Below, in pieces: positions 45,704-55,939 of a stretch of DNA of 64,000 nucleotides; the first letter of the stretch is position 1; every line of letters starts with the position of its first letter. The stretch is from Novosphingobium decolorationis (GTDB lineage Bacteria > Pseudomonadota > Alphaproteobacteria > Sphingomonadales > Sphingomonadaceae): positions 1,767,001 through 1,831,000 of the forward strand of contig NZ_CP054856.1 of assembly GCF_018417475.1 (NCBI RefSeq). The letters run 5' to 3'. The notes beneath the pieces were generated by a model that was not told the DNA's origin, searched no databases, and saw only the letters and a program-made list of their open reading frames with translations. The position numbers were made by a program, and so were the translations under genes.

Positions 45704-46040
45704 CGCGCCCATGACCTCGCTGCAGGCGCCGTGTCAGGCGCCTGCGGTTGGCCGCGACACGCGGCGAATAGACCGCCAGCATCGTCTGCATCACCTGTTC
45801 CGGTGCCATCGGCCCGGCCTGCGCGAGACGCTGCGACAGGCTGAAGGCGGCAGCCAGCTTCTCGATCACCATCCGCTCGGCCTCGCGCCCGTGTCCTGGC
45901 CGCTCGAACGCGATCATGGCGGTCCGCATCGCGATGACGCTGGAGGCCTCCGCCCACATCCACCAGGCCTCACTGGCCAGTTGCAGCCAGTGCAGCGCCG
46001 CGGTCGGCGGCGCATTCGAAGTGGGTTTGGCAGCGGGCAT
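45687..46040 (-). CDS. Hypothetical helical protein (phasin-like in character)
   Basis: This 117-residue, mostly helical protein has Trp/Met-rich helices (LQLASEAWWMWAEASSVIAM) and a strongly basic C-terminus (AANRRRLTRRLQRG). ATG 46040 has AAGGAG 8 bases upstream. The pattern recalls small granule- or membrane-associated proteins, but no domain is recognised. Confidence 0.6.
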   Translation of the reverse strand: MPAAKPTSNAPPTAALHWLQLASEAWWMWAEASSVIAMRTAMIAFERPGHGREAERMVIEKLAAAFSLSQRLAQAGPMAPEQVMQTMLAVYSPRVAANRRRLTRRLQRGHGRVRTAS

Positions 46041-46189
46041 CGGGACGACTCCTTGGTGGGCGAGTGAGTATCCTCCCAAACCATGCTGCAGTGCAACAAG
46101 TTCCGTACCCGAATCCGCTATCCGGGGAACTACGCGCGGCCTTCACGCGCTTGGGAAACACCACCCCAGCAAAGGAAGGAATGCCCCAG

Positions 46190-46615
46190 ATGAGCGTCAA
46201 CATCGCCACCGCCCGCTACGAAGGTCTCGGCAAGGACGGCAAGGGCCATGTCGCCACGAAGTCCGGCGCGCTCGACGCGCCCTACGGTTTCCAGACGCGC
46301 TTCGAAGATGCCCCTGGCACCAATCCGGAAGAGCAGATTGCCGCGGCCCATGCATCCTGCTTCACGATGGCCACCAGCTTCGCCCTGGCCGGCGAGGGCT
46401 ATACCGACGGCAGCCTGGAAACGACCTGCGAAGTCACGCTCGAAAAGGATGGCGATGGCTTCAAGGTATCCAAGAGCGCCCTTTCCCTGAGCGCGAAGGT
46501 CCCCGGGCTCGACAAGGCAAAGTTCGAGGAGATCGCCGCCGGGGCCAAGGCGAACTGCCCCATCTCCAAGCTCCTGACGTGCGAGATCACGCTCGAGACG
46601 ACGTTCGCCTCGTAA
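46190..46615 (+). CDS. OsmC-family peroxiredoxin
   Basis: This 141-residue OsmC-type hydroperoxide reductase has the two active Cys in AAAHASCFTMATSFALAG and GAKANCPISKLLTCEITL. OsmC reduces organic hydroperoxides in the cytoplasm. ATG 46190 (MSVNIATARYEG) matches the family N-terminus. An ATG 9 bases upstream is alternative. AAGGAAGGA precedes both. Confidence 0.9.
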   Translation: MSVNIATARYEGLGKDGKGHVATKSGALDAPYGFQTRFEDAPGTNPEEQIAAAHASCFTMATSFALAGEGYTDGSLETTCEVTLEKDGDGFKVSKSALSLSAKVPGLDKAKFEEIAAGAKANCPISKLLTCEITLETTFAS

Positions 46616-47106
46616 GCGCAAGCCTGCCCCGATTCGCGCAGGAGCCCGGACCGAATGTCGCGGCTCCTGCGCCAATTGCGGCCTCCGTCCTCCTCCTCTG
46701 GATCGGGAACTCGGAACACGGAACACGGACGGAGCAAAGGAAATGCTATCTTGAACAGACGTTTGATCTGGCCAGCAGCCCTCGACGCGACGGGCTGTGA
46801 AAGGCAATTTTACCGAGTGGCTTGACAATCGCCGCAAGATATGGAACAAAAAGCGAACTTATGGATGCGTTGTTTCTGCATTGCCTGAAGGCAAGCGGCA
46901 GAAAGCGTCCTTCCCATCCTCATATGCCAGGCATCGCGCGGCCCTCCTGCGGCACGCGCTCGGGCTTGTGGTGACCTCGACAGGCCGCCCGTGACAGCAC
47001 TCGGCGGACCACCGGCGCGCGCTGTCCTGTGACCATCGCGCCTCGCCCCGCCCTTGCCGCTTTTGCTTCCTCCCTTCCGTGCCGGTCTGATCAAGGATTT
47101 GCGACC
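46616..47106. other. 491-base region between osmC and the phage-tail cassette
   Basis: An 11-base perfect inverted repeat (GCGCAGGAGCC 46636-46646 with GGCTCCTGCGC 46662-46672) lies 21 bases after the osmC-type stop and is probably its terminator. Further right, a 9-base word GGAACACGG is repeated near 46713. No gene is credible. One edge of the phage-derived cassette may lie here, but I see no attachment site. Confidence 0.5.
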
Positions 47107-47523
47107 ATGCCATTCGAACTGAACCTGACCGCCTTCCGGCATGCGCCGTGGGGCGGAACTACCGGACTTGCCGACCTCGTGCGCATGAACGACGACTGGT
47201 CCCTTGCCCAGTTCAGCTGGGCCTTCTCCAGCGCGCCGGGCGGCGCCAATGCCTTCACCCTCGAGACGGCGGACGAGGGAGCCGAAGGTGTCAGCTCGAC
47301 CTTCGATCCCGACTATCCCCACCCCAGCACCGCAGAAACCGTGGGCGGGACCACGATCCGCCCCCAGATCGATCAGGCTACACTCGAGGCCGTCGCAGAT
47401 GCCCGCCCCGAAAAGGAGGACATCGAACTGCATCACACGCTTTACGTGACTCCTTCCGGGGAGCCCCGGCGCGTCCTTTGCTTTGGCCGCTTCACCATCA
47501 AGAAGGGAGCTCCCACGCAATGA
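47107..47523 (+). CDS. Phage tail-associated protein (small partner of the tailspike)
   Basis: This 138-residue protein begins FELNLTAFRHAPWGGTTGLA and is Asp/Glu-rich in the middle. I do not recognise a named family. Its ATGA overlap with the tailspike gene suggests a structural or adaptor partner. AAGGA lies 9 bases before ATG 47107. Confidence 0.55.
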   Translation: MPFELNLTAFRHAPWGGTTGLADLVRMNDDWSLAQFSWAFSSAPGGANAFTLETADEGAEGVSSTFDPDYPHPSTAETVGGTTIRPQIDQATLEAVADARPEKEDIELHHTLYVTPSGEPRRVLCFGRFTIKKGAPTQ

Positions 47524-49781
47524 AGACGCATATCACCATCACCGAAGGGCCGCTCGCCATCTTCGAGGAACGTGACGATCGCACCCTGGTCTATGCTGGC
47601 GAAAACACGGCTGAGGCCAAACGGCAGAACGAACTCGCCAGGGCCATGGTGGACGGCGCCGCGCGCGATGTCCTTGATGCCCGGGACGACGCGCTGGCCC
47701 AGGTGAGCGACGAAGGCAATGCCAAGATCGCCCTGGCCCAGGCCTGGGCTGAAGCCGAGACATCCCCTGCGGGAGACACCACGAAAAGCGCGCGGTCCTG
47801 GGCTCTTGCAGCCGAAAGCTTCAGCGGCACCGCGGAAGCCTTCGCAGGCCCAACTTACTCGAGCGCCGCCGAAGGCCTTGCCGGGACCGTGCAAGGCGAC
47901 TTCTTCGGTGTCGATTCTGGTGGACTGCTGGCTATCTATCGCCACAACGACAGCCAGGCGGAATTGCAGCGCACGGTCGCCACCTCCACCCTTCTGGCAT
48001 CCTCGAGCGGCGCGCAGAACGTGGGCGCACAAGGTGGAGGCACCCTGCAGCAACTGCTCGATGCCCGCCGCGCTTCACTGCGTGAGGCCGGGATCGGGGC
48101 CATCGGCAACGGCACCGACGCCGACGGACCCGCATTCGCCGCGGCGGCCGCCCTTGCTCCCACGAAGGGCACGTTCGACGTCCCTCCCGGCACGTATATG
48201 GGCAGGCTCAACATTGCAGACGGTCTTGGTCTCGATTCAACGCCGGGGGCCGTTTTCAAGCAGGACGCCCTGGGCAACAACTATGTGATCGGGACAAGCA
48301 GCGCGGGCAAGCGCTATGTCTATTTCGGCGGACACACGATCATCGATGGCAACAATGGCCTGGACGCGTTCACCTCTGCGGGTCTGGGCGTGGACTTCAC
48401 AGGCGTCGAGGAAATCTACATCGAGAGCCTCGAGGTCCGCAATTGTTGGGGCCATGGCCTGCGCCTGCAGGGCGGCTGCCAGAACATCTTCATCAACAAT
48501 CTGGAAGTCCACGACAACTGGCGCTTCGGGTTCGTGCTTGAACACAACCTCGCCTCGGTCGCCAGCACCTCCATCTTCGTGAACTATATCCACGCCTACA
48601 ACAACGGCACCGGCAATCCCGATTCCAACCGCTATTCCGGCATCAACGTGGGCGACAGCACCGGTGCCTACGGTCCCTATGGAGTCTTCTTCGGCACAGT
48701 CTACGCACACGACAACGAGCGCGACGGACTGGCATTCGGGCGCAACGCCAGCAACGGCAACGCGGGCCCCAGAGTCATTTCGGTCGAGCGCGCGATACTG
48801 CTCGACAACAACGACCATGGCATAGAGTTCTACGGCTGCGAGTGGTTCTACGCGGGCTATATCCTGGCCAAGGGCAATGCCAAGAACGGCGTCCTCATCG
48901 TCCACGGCGATGACTTCTCGACCCTCCCCACGAATGGCTACATCGGCCATATTCACGCCGAGGAGAACGGGTACTACGGGCTTTACATACAGAACGGCGA
49001 GAACATCCACATTGCAAGCGTCACCGCGATCAACAGCGGACAGTCCGCACCCGACACGTACGACGGCGTCTCCTTCTATCCCGGTTCAACGGCCAATTTC
49101 CCCACACCGGGGTCCTCGCTCAAGAACATCTCGATCGGGACGGTCACGGCCATCGACACGCAGGAGATACCCACCCAGCGCTATGGCCTCTCGCTCCAGG
49201 CAGGACAGATCCCGAACAGCCCCCCGCGCGTGGCCGAGTTCACCGGATGGGGCAATGCAAGCGCAGATATCGGACATATCGGAACCGGTACGGGCAACAC
49301 GGATCTGCGCTTCACCCTCGACATCGGGAAAGTCCGTCGCTGCGACAAGCTCTTCCCGAGCTTCAACTCGAACGTAAACGGAGCCAATATCCGAAATGCC
49401 CTGATCCGCGTGGACAAGGATTATGTCGGTCGCTGCCAGACCACGAACGCAACCACGGCGACCGCGGGGCGCATCCTGATCGAGGATGACACCGCAGGCC
49501 TGCTCGAAGTCACCGTCACGGCGCGCCAGGACGGAGGCTTTTCCCAGGCGGGGGCCTACAAGGTCCTGTGCCGCGCAAACAACAACGCGGCCACCGGAAC
49601 CTTCGCCTCGAATGTCACCCCGATCTACGTTGGCGAAAGCCTCGGCACCATGGACGCCACGCTGACCAGTGGCGGCTCTGGCACGAAGCACATCAACATA
49701 CGTGTCACAGGTGTCGATGGCGTAACCCTGAACTGGGAATTCCGAGCGCGCTGGATCACGCCCAGCGAACTGGGCGCCTGA
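47520..49781 (+). CDS. Phage tailspike-like protein with beta-helix domain
   Basis: This is a 753-residue protein. Residues about 1-110 are Ala/Glu-rich and helical, as in phage tail-fibre stems (AEAKRQNELARAMVDG, SARSWALAAESFSG). Residues about 190-560 form a right-handed parallel beta-helix with pectate-lyase-like turns (NIFINNLEVHDNWRFGFVL, GIEFYGCEWFYAGYILA). The C-terminal 150 residues are a beta-rich cap or trimerisation region. Such proteins bind or cleave surface polysaccharides. Catalytic residues cannot be assigned. There is no signal peptide. Confidence 0.75.
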   Translation: MKTHITITEGPLAIFEERDDRTLVYAGENTAEAKRQNELARAMVDGAARDVLDARDDALAQVSDEGNAKIALAQAWAEAETSPAGDTTKSARSWALAAESFSGTAEAFAGPTYSSAAEGLAGTVQGDFFGVDSGGLLAIYRHNDSQAELQRTVATSTLLASSSGAQNVGAQGGGTLQQLLDARRASLREAGIGAIGNGTDADGPAFAAAAALAPTKGTFDVPPGTYMGRLNIADGLGLDSTPGAVFKQDALGNNYVIGTSSAGKRYVYFGGHTIIDGNNGLDAFTSAGLGVDFTGVEEIYIESLEVRNCWGHGLRLQGGCQNIFINNLEVHDNWRFGFVLEHNLASVASTSIFVNYIHAYNNGTGNPDSNRYSGINVGDSTGAYGPYGVFFGTVYAHDNERDGLAFGRNASNGNAGPRVISVERAILLDNNDHGIEFYGCEWFYAGYILAKGNAKNGVLIVHGDDFSTLPTNGYIGHIHAEENGYYGLYIQNGENIHIASVTAINSGQSAPDTYDGVSFYPGSTANFPTPGSSLKNISIGTVTAIDTQEIPTQRYGLSLQAGQIPNSPPRVAEFTGWGNASADIGHIGTGTGNTDLRFTLDIGKVRRCDKLFPSFNSNVNGANIRNALIRVDKDYVGRCQTTNATTATAGRILIEDDTAGLLEVTVTARQDGGFSQAGAYKVLCRANNNAATGTFASNVTPIYVGESLGTMDATLTSGGSGTKHINIRVTGVDGVTLNWEFRARWITPSELGA

Positions 49782-49802
49782 ACTTGGTCAGATGACACGT
49801 AC

Positions 49803-49836
49803 AACGCCGCCGCACTCGGGTGAGTGCGGCGGCGTT
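49803..49836. terminator. Bidirectional hairpin between the tailspike gene and thiC
   Basis: A perfect 15-base stem (49803-49817 with 49822-49836, loop GGGT) lies between convergent genes. T-runs are short. Confidence 0.65.
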
Positions 49837-49872
49837 CTGTTATCCCGCAATGGCCTGCCGCAGGCCCTGCAA

Positions 49873-51813
<1,941 letters not shown>

Positions 51814-51819
51814 TCACCG

Positions 51820-51927
51820 TCCACTCCCTCCGCCCGTATTAACGGGTTCAGGTTCGACGGGTCTTGTGGAGCATACCCACAACTCTCAGCCGGTGGACGC
51901 GAACGCCCTGCTGGCTCCCCGGGGATA
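51820..51927 (-). promoter_or_regulatory. TPP riboswitch (THI element) of thiC
   Basis: The minus strand carries the conserved THI-box blocks in order: the 5' arm with GGGGAGCCAG, CTGAGAG (51890-51884), ACCC, GAACCTGAACCC-GTTAAT and GCGGAGGGAGTGG. This matches the TPP-sensing aptamer, which represses thiC when thiamine pyrophosphate is abundant. Confidence 0.95.
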
Positions 51928-51995
51928 GGTGTGATGGTAGGGACGCTTTGCAGATGCGTCCAGAGGGGCCGCGAGATAGCGCCCCTGCGAAAGGC

Positions 51996-52196
51996 TCAGG
52001 CCTCGTCGCGTGCGCTGGCGGCGGTTTCTTCGCGCCGACGGCGGGTTTCTTCGGTCTTGAAGGCCTGCGAGGCCATCGTGCGCCAGGCGGTTTCGGACCG
52101 CAGCGCGCGCTCGCGGACATTGGCAAGAACCGCCTCGTCAGCGGCCTTCGCGGCCGCATCGGCCTGCTCGGTGGCGAACTTGTAGCTTACACTCAT
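51996..52196 (-). CDS. Small coiled-coil-like protein
   Basis: This 66-residue, Ala/Glu/Arg-rich, fully helical protein begins MSVSYKFATEQADAAAKAAD. AGGA lies 9 bases before ATG 52196. No family is recognised. It lies between cspA and the thiC riboswitch on the same strand. Confidence 0.6.
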   Translation of the reverse strand: MSVSYKFATEQADAAAKAADEAVLANVRERALRSETAWRTMASQAFKTEETRRRREETAASARDEA

Positions 52197-52281
52197 GCTC
52201 CGGATTTCCTCGGGTTGGAATGGCAGGTCGGAGCGAAAACCGGACCGGCGCGAAGGCCGGTCCGGGTTACGTGCAAGCCGA

Positions 52282-52488
52282 TCAGGCGAGCGCGAGGTTC
52301 ACCGCGGCCTTCTTGCCGTTGCGGCCGGTCTCGACCTCGTAGGAAACGCGCTGTTCCTGCTCGAGCGAAGCCAGGCCCGAAGCCTGCACCGCGCTGATGT
52401 GCACGAAGCTGTCCTCGCCGCCGTTTTCCGGAGCGATGAAGCCGTAACCCTTTTCGGTGTTGAAGAATTTGACAGTGCCGATGGGCAT
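52282..52488 (-). CDS. cspA: Cold-shock-domain protein
   Basis: This 68-residue single cold-shock domain has both RNA-binding motifs: GTVKFFNTEKGYGFI (RNP1 included) and DSFVHIS (RNP2). It acts as an RNA chaperone. The gap of about 290 bases upstream probably includes a long regulated leader. Confidence 0.95.
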   Translation of the reverse strand: MPIGTVKFFNTEKGYGFIAPENGGEDSFVHISAVQASGLASLEQEQRVSYEVETGRNGKKAAVNLALA

Positions 52489-52779
52489 GGTGATGTCCTT
52501 AATGCAATAACTATGGGTTCCCGGCGTGCCACATGCACGCGGGAGGGTGCGTCAGTTCATCATTCGAATGGAAATTCGTCGCCCAAAGTGCGCCATGGTC
52601 CTGCCCGTGCAGTTCCGCACGGGCCCGGATTCGGGCGCCTATCAACCGGCAAAGTCCGTCACAAAATTCGACGTCGCGCAGATGCTGTACCACACAAGGC
52701 TCCATTCACCTAGCGCAGCGTTGCACGGCGCGCCTTGACCCGTGCGCGGGAAGGGACGATGCGCGAAGGGACCATGACG

Positions 52780-53430
52780 ATGCTCTACCGCCTCGATGCC
52801 CCGGCTGCGGCCGTGGGCCGTGCTTTCGAGACCGACACGCGCGAGGACCCCTGGGCGGGAGGCCATGTCGGCCCCGGCCAATTCGCCCCCGTCCTTACGG
52901 CCGGGCGCGAGGCGATTGCAGGCCCCATGCCCCAGACACGCCAGCCGCGCCGGATGATTCCCCGGCTGTGGGGCGTCATGCCCCCGAAATCGGCCACGGA
53001 TACACGCCCGCACGGCATCCTGACGGCTCGCAATCTGGACAGCCCGTTCTGGACGGGAAACCTGCGCAACCCGGAATTTCGCTGCCTGGTGCCCACGACC
53101 GCCTTCATGGAGTGGGGGCGCCCCTCGCCCGTCGACGGCACGCGGCGCCAGCTCTGGCTCTCCTGCGCCGACCAGCCGATCTTCGCCTTTGCCGGGGTCT
53201 GGAAGGACAGCGAGGTGCCCGCCTTCTCTATCCTGACCTGCGCAGCCAACGCCGCACTGCGCGCTGAGGGGCGCGAGACGATGCCGGTGATCCTCCCGCC
53301 CGATCCCAAGGCGCACGAGACGTGGCTGCGCGCCGGGTGGGACCGCGCGCAGGCGCTGGTCCAGCCCTATTCGTCCTCGCTGCTCAGCTGCTCGGAAACA
53401 CACCGAAGTGGAACAGCCCCACCGCGATGA
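52780..53430 (+). CDS. SRAP-fold (YedK/HMCES-like) protein with degenerate active site
   Basis: This 216-residue protein follows the SRAP fold: LWGVMPPK, RCLVPTTAFMEWG, PIFAFAGVWKD and TMPVILPPD align with YedK. The active protein requires Cys2, Asn of NAR, Glu of YEW and His of HDRMPVIL. Here these are Leu2 (MLYRL), Thr (TARN), Glu kept (FMEW) and Arg (RETMPVIL). Covalent DNA-protein crosslinking at abasic sites is therefore not expected. AAGGG lies 9 bases before ATG 52780. Upstream in-frame ATGs (52774, 52759) would not restore Cys2. It overlaps the next gene tail to tail by 47 bases. Confidence 0.75.
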   Translation: MLYRLDAPAAAVGRAFETDTREDPWAGGHVGPGQFAPVLTAGREAIAGPMPQTRQPRRMIPRLWGVMPPKSATDTRPHGILTARNLDSPFWTGNLRNPEFRCLVPTTAFMEWGRPSPVDGTRRQLWLSCADQPIFAFAGVWKDSEVPAFSILTCAANAALRAEGRETMPVILPPDPKAHETWLRAGWDRAQALVQPYSSSLLSCSETHRSGTAPPR

Positions 53431-53800
53431 GCGCTAGGCCGATGATGATCGAGCAGGTACACCACAGGCGCGAGAGCGGCCCGAAACGGCGCAGCCAGAA
53501 GGCCATGTAGACGTCCGAGAAGGCGAGCACCATCAACGCCTCGATGCACAGGAGCCCACCCACCACGCTCAGCGTGCTCGACAGCCAGTCGGGCGAGGCC
53601 CAGGGATTGGCGAGGTAGATCACCGCGCCCAGGAACAGTTCCAAAAGGCCCGTCACCATCTGCAGCGCGGGCGAGCCGACGATCTCGCCGATCAGCTTGT
53701 GCCAGTGGCCGGGCTGGCGCAGTTCGCCGATCCCGGCGAAGAGCGCGAAGAGCCCCAGGAAAATCGCCGTCCAGGCCGGCGCGAGTGCAAGATCTGGCAT
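53384..53800 (-). CDS. Small four-helix membrane protein
   Basis: This 138-residue inner-membrane protein has about four hydrophobic segments (AWTAIFLGLFALFAGIGEL, VTGLLELFLGAVIYLA, TLSVVGGLLCIEALMVLAF, IIIGLALIAVGLFHFGV). The family is not recognised. It lies 67 bases after crtB on the same strand and may belong to the carotenoid operon. Confidence 0.65.
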   Translation of the reverse strand: MPDLALAPAWTAIFLGLFALFAGIGELRQPGHWHKLIGEIVGSPALQMVTGLLELFLGAVIYLANPWASPDWLSSTLSVVGGLLCIEALMVLAFSDVYMAFWLRRFGPLSRLWCTCSIIIGLALIAVGLFHFGVFPSS

Positions 53801-53867
53801 CGTGTGCGCATCTCCCCCTTTGTCTTATGGAGGGGAGACTGAGCCATGGCGGCCCGCCTGTCCAGAG

Positions 53868-54866
53868 CTAGTCCGCCCGGGCCAGCTCCATCAGGTCGCG
53901 CCGCCCAAGTCCGGGACGTTCGAGCACCGGGGCGATGCCGCCGCGCGCCTCGTGCCAGGCCGCGGCAAGATATTCCGCCTTGCGCAGCCTGGAGGTCGAG
54001 ACGCGGTGGTCCCAGGCATGGGCGCCCAGCCGCTCCACCTCGCGTCCGATCCCGCCGTAGATATTGGCCGCGGCCAGGATCGCCCAGCGCTGGCGGAAGG
54101 GCAGGCGCATCGCCCCGGCGCGCGAGGATTCCTCGTAGCCGCGCGCGAGGGCGCAGGCCCTGGCCACGATGGTGACAAGCCGCGCGCGGTAGTGCGGCTT
54201 GGTGTGCTCGCCCGGCGGAATATCGGCCTCGACCAGCCATTCGACGGGCAGGTAACAGCGCCCGTTGGCATCGTCCTCCCAGACATCGCGCACGATGTTG
54301 GAGAGCTGGAAGGCAAGCCCCAGATCACAGGCCCTGTCGAGCGTGTCCGCCGCTTCCGGATCGTTCTCGTCGCACGACACGCCCATGACCGCCGCCATCA
54401 GCACCCCGACCGCGCCCGCCACGTGATAGCAATAGCGCAGCATGTCGCTTTCCGAGCGGGGCCGCCATTCGCGCGCGTCGAGTTCGAACCCGGCGATCAC
54501 ATCCTCGAGCATGACCTGGGGGATCGGCACTTCGCACAGGAGCTGCCCCAGCGCGTCAAAGGCAGGTGATCCGGTCTGTTCGCCCGCAATGGCAAGCTCG
54601 GTCAATGTGCGGATCGTGGCGAGACGCGATTCGGGATCGAGCCCGGCATGTCCACCAACCGCACCGCGCGCGCGGCCCCGCCCGTGGTCCTGGTCATCGG
54701 CAATATCGTCGCAGGCCCGGCACCAGGCGTAGAGCAGCCAGACCCTCTCGCGCGTCTCGCGGTCGAACAGGCGGCTGGCGGCGGAAAAGCTCTTCGAGCC
54801 CTTGCGGATCGACTGGTGGGCGAAGCGCACCAGCGCCGCGCGGTCGTAAGGCGGCGGGCGGGTCAT
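53868..54866 (-). CDS. crtB: Phytoene synthase
   Basis: This 332-residue squalene/phytoene synthase condenses two GGPP to phytoene. The two Asp-rich motifs are DDIADD (about residue 53) and the DLGLAFQLSNIVRDVWEDD block (about 205). The signature YCYHVAGAVGVLM is intact. It is the last recognised carotenoid gene of the operon, 34 bases after the LOG gene. Confidence 0.95.
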   Translation of the reverse strand: MTRPPPYDRAALVRFAHQSIRKGSKSFSAASRLFDRETRERVWLLYAWCRACDDIADDQDHGRGRARGAVGGHAGLDPESRLATIRTLTELAIAGEQTGSPAFDALGQLLCEVPIPQVMLEDVIAGFELDAREWRPRSESDMLRYCYHVAGAVGVLMAAVMGVSCDENDPEAADTLDRACDLGLAFQLSNIVRDVWEDDANGRCYLPVEWLVEADIPPGEHTKPHYRARLVTIVARACALARGYEESSRAGAMRLPFRQRWAILAAANIYGGIGREVERLGAHAWDHRVSTSRLRKAEYLAAAWHEARGGIAPVLERPGLGRRDLMELARAD

Positions 54867-54900
54867 GCCAGGGTCATGGTCCTGCAACGGATAAGGGATC

Positions 54901-55497
54901 TCACAGCGTGCCCGGATCCATCCGCACGATCGGCACGATCGGCTCGTGCGCCCGCATGCGCTCAAGCAGAAGGTCGAGCTCGGTCTCGGCCAGGATGATG
55001 CCCTGGTGGGCGGGGCGCACGAAGCCGACTTCGGCCATGTGGCGGTTGAAGGCAAGCAGGCCATCGTAGAAGCCGAAGGCGTTGAGCACACCGACCGGCT
55101 TGTCGTGGTAGCCCAGCTGCGCCCAGCTGACCGCCTCCCACAGCTCGTCCATGGTACCGACCCCGCCGGGCAGGACGATGAAGCCGTCCGACAGGCGCGT
55201 GAAGGCGGCCTTGCGCTCGTGCATATCCTTGACAATGTGCAGCTCGGTGCAGTCGTGGTTGGCGACCTCGCCACCGCGCCCATTGGTGGCGGTGAGCGCC
55301 TCGGGGATCACGCCGATGACCTCGCCGCCCGCTTCCAGCGCACCTGCCGCGACCGCGCCCATGAGGCCGAGGCGCCCGCCGCCATAGACCGTGCCGATGC
55401 CAAGCCCGGCCAGCGTGCGCCCGACGTCGCGGGCCAGTTCCATGTAGCGCGGATCCTGAGGCGTGGCCGAGCCGCAGTAGACAGCAAGACGTTTCAT
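54901..55497 (-). CDS. LOG-family phosphoribohydrolase
   Basis: This 198-residue LOG/lysine-decarboxylase-like protein has the diagnostic PGGVGTMDELWE and an N-terminal YCGSATPQDPRY. LOG proteins release free base from nucleoside 5'-monophosphates such as cytokinin ribotides or AMP. It starts 1 base after the preceding gene and sits inside the carotenoid operon, a placement with no obvious metabolic reason. Confidence 0.9.
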   Translation of the reverse strand: MKRLAVYCGSATPQDPRYMELARDVGRTLAGLGIGTVYGGGRLGLMGAVAAGALEAGGEVIGVIPEALTATNGRGGEVANHDCTELHIVKDMHERKAAFTRLSDGFIVLPGGVGTMDELWEAVSWAQLGYHDKPVGVLNAFGFYDGLLAFNRHMAEVGFVRPAHQGIILAETELDLLLERMRAHEPIVPIVRMDPGTL

Positions 55498-55498
55498 T

Positions 55499-55939
55499 TC
55501 AGTCGGTCACCTTGATGTGGACATGCGCCCCTTCGGGCAGGTCCTTGATCTGATCGGCAAGATCGCCGGTCATGCGAATGTAGGCGGCAAGCTCCACGCA
55601 CACCATGTTCTCCGGCGCATAGTCCCCGGCGACGAGCGCCTGCGGGGTGAAGCCATAGACCTCGCCCACGCGCGGAGCGCCCAGGCGCTTGTCGGCGGCT
55701 TCGACGTGGGCATCGGCGCGCCAGATTGCCTGCGTCTCGCCCAGCTCCATGTGCGTCTTCGCCGCGGCCTCGTCGCCCAGCGTCTGCACGCCCAGGATAT
55801 CGGGATCGACATAGTGAAACGTGCCCACCCGATCCGTGACGAGAAGGTGCCCGAAAAGCGAGTTGGCGACGATCTCGGAAAACTCGATCCCGGTCCAGCC
55901 CCACCCCTGGCGAAGAGCGGCCAGTTCGCGCGCTCTCAC
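55499..55939 (-). CDS. DUF1851/Tdi1-like protein
   Basis: This 146-residue protein resembles the T6SS-immunity Tdi1/DUF1851 domain, with the typical GHLLVTDRVGTFHYVDPDIL block. The C-terminal half (PENMVCVELAAYIRMTGDLA, HVHIKVTD) is beta-rich. GTG 55939 overlaps the crtI stop (GTGA). No toxin or T6SS gene is near, so an orphan or repurposed immunity-like protein is possible. Confidence 0.65.
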   Translation of the reverse strand: MRARELAALRQGWGWTGIEFSEIVANSLFGHLLVTDRVGTFHYVDPDILGVQTLGDEAAAKTHMELGETQAIWRADAHVEAADKRLGAPRVGEVYGFTPQALVAGDYAPENMVCVELAAYIRMTGDLADQIKDLPEGAHVHIKVTD

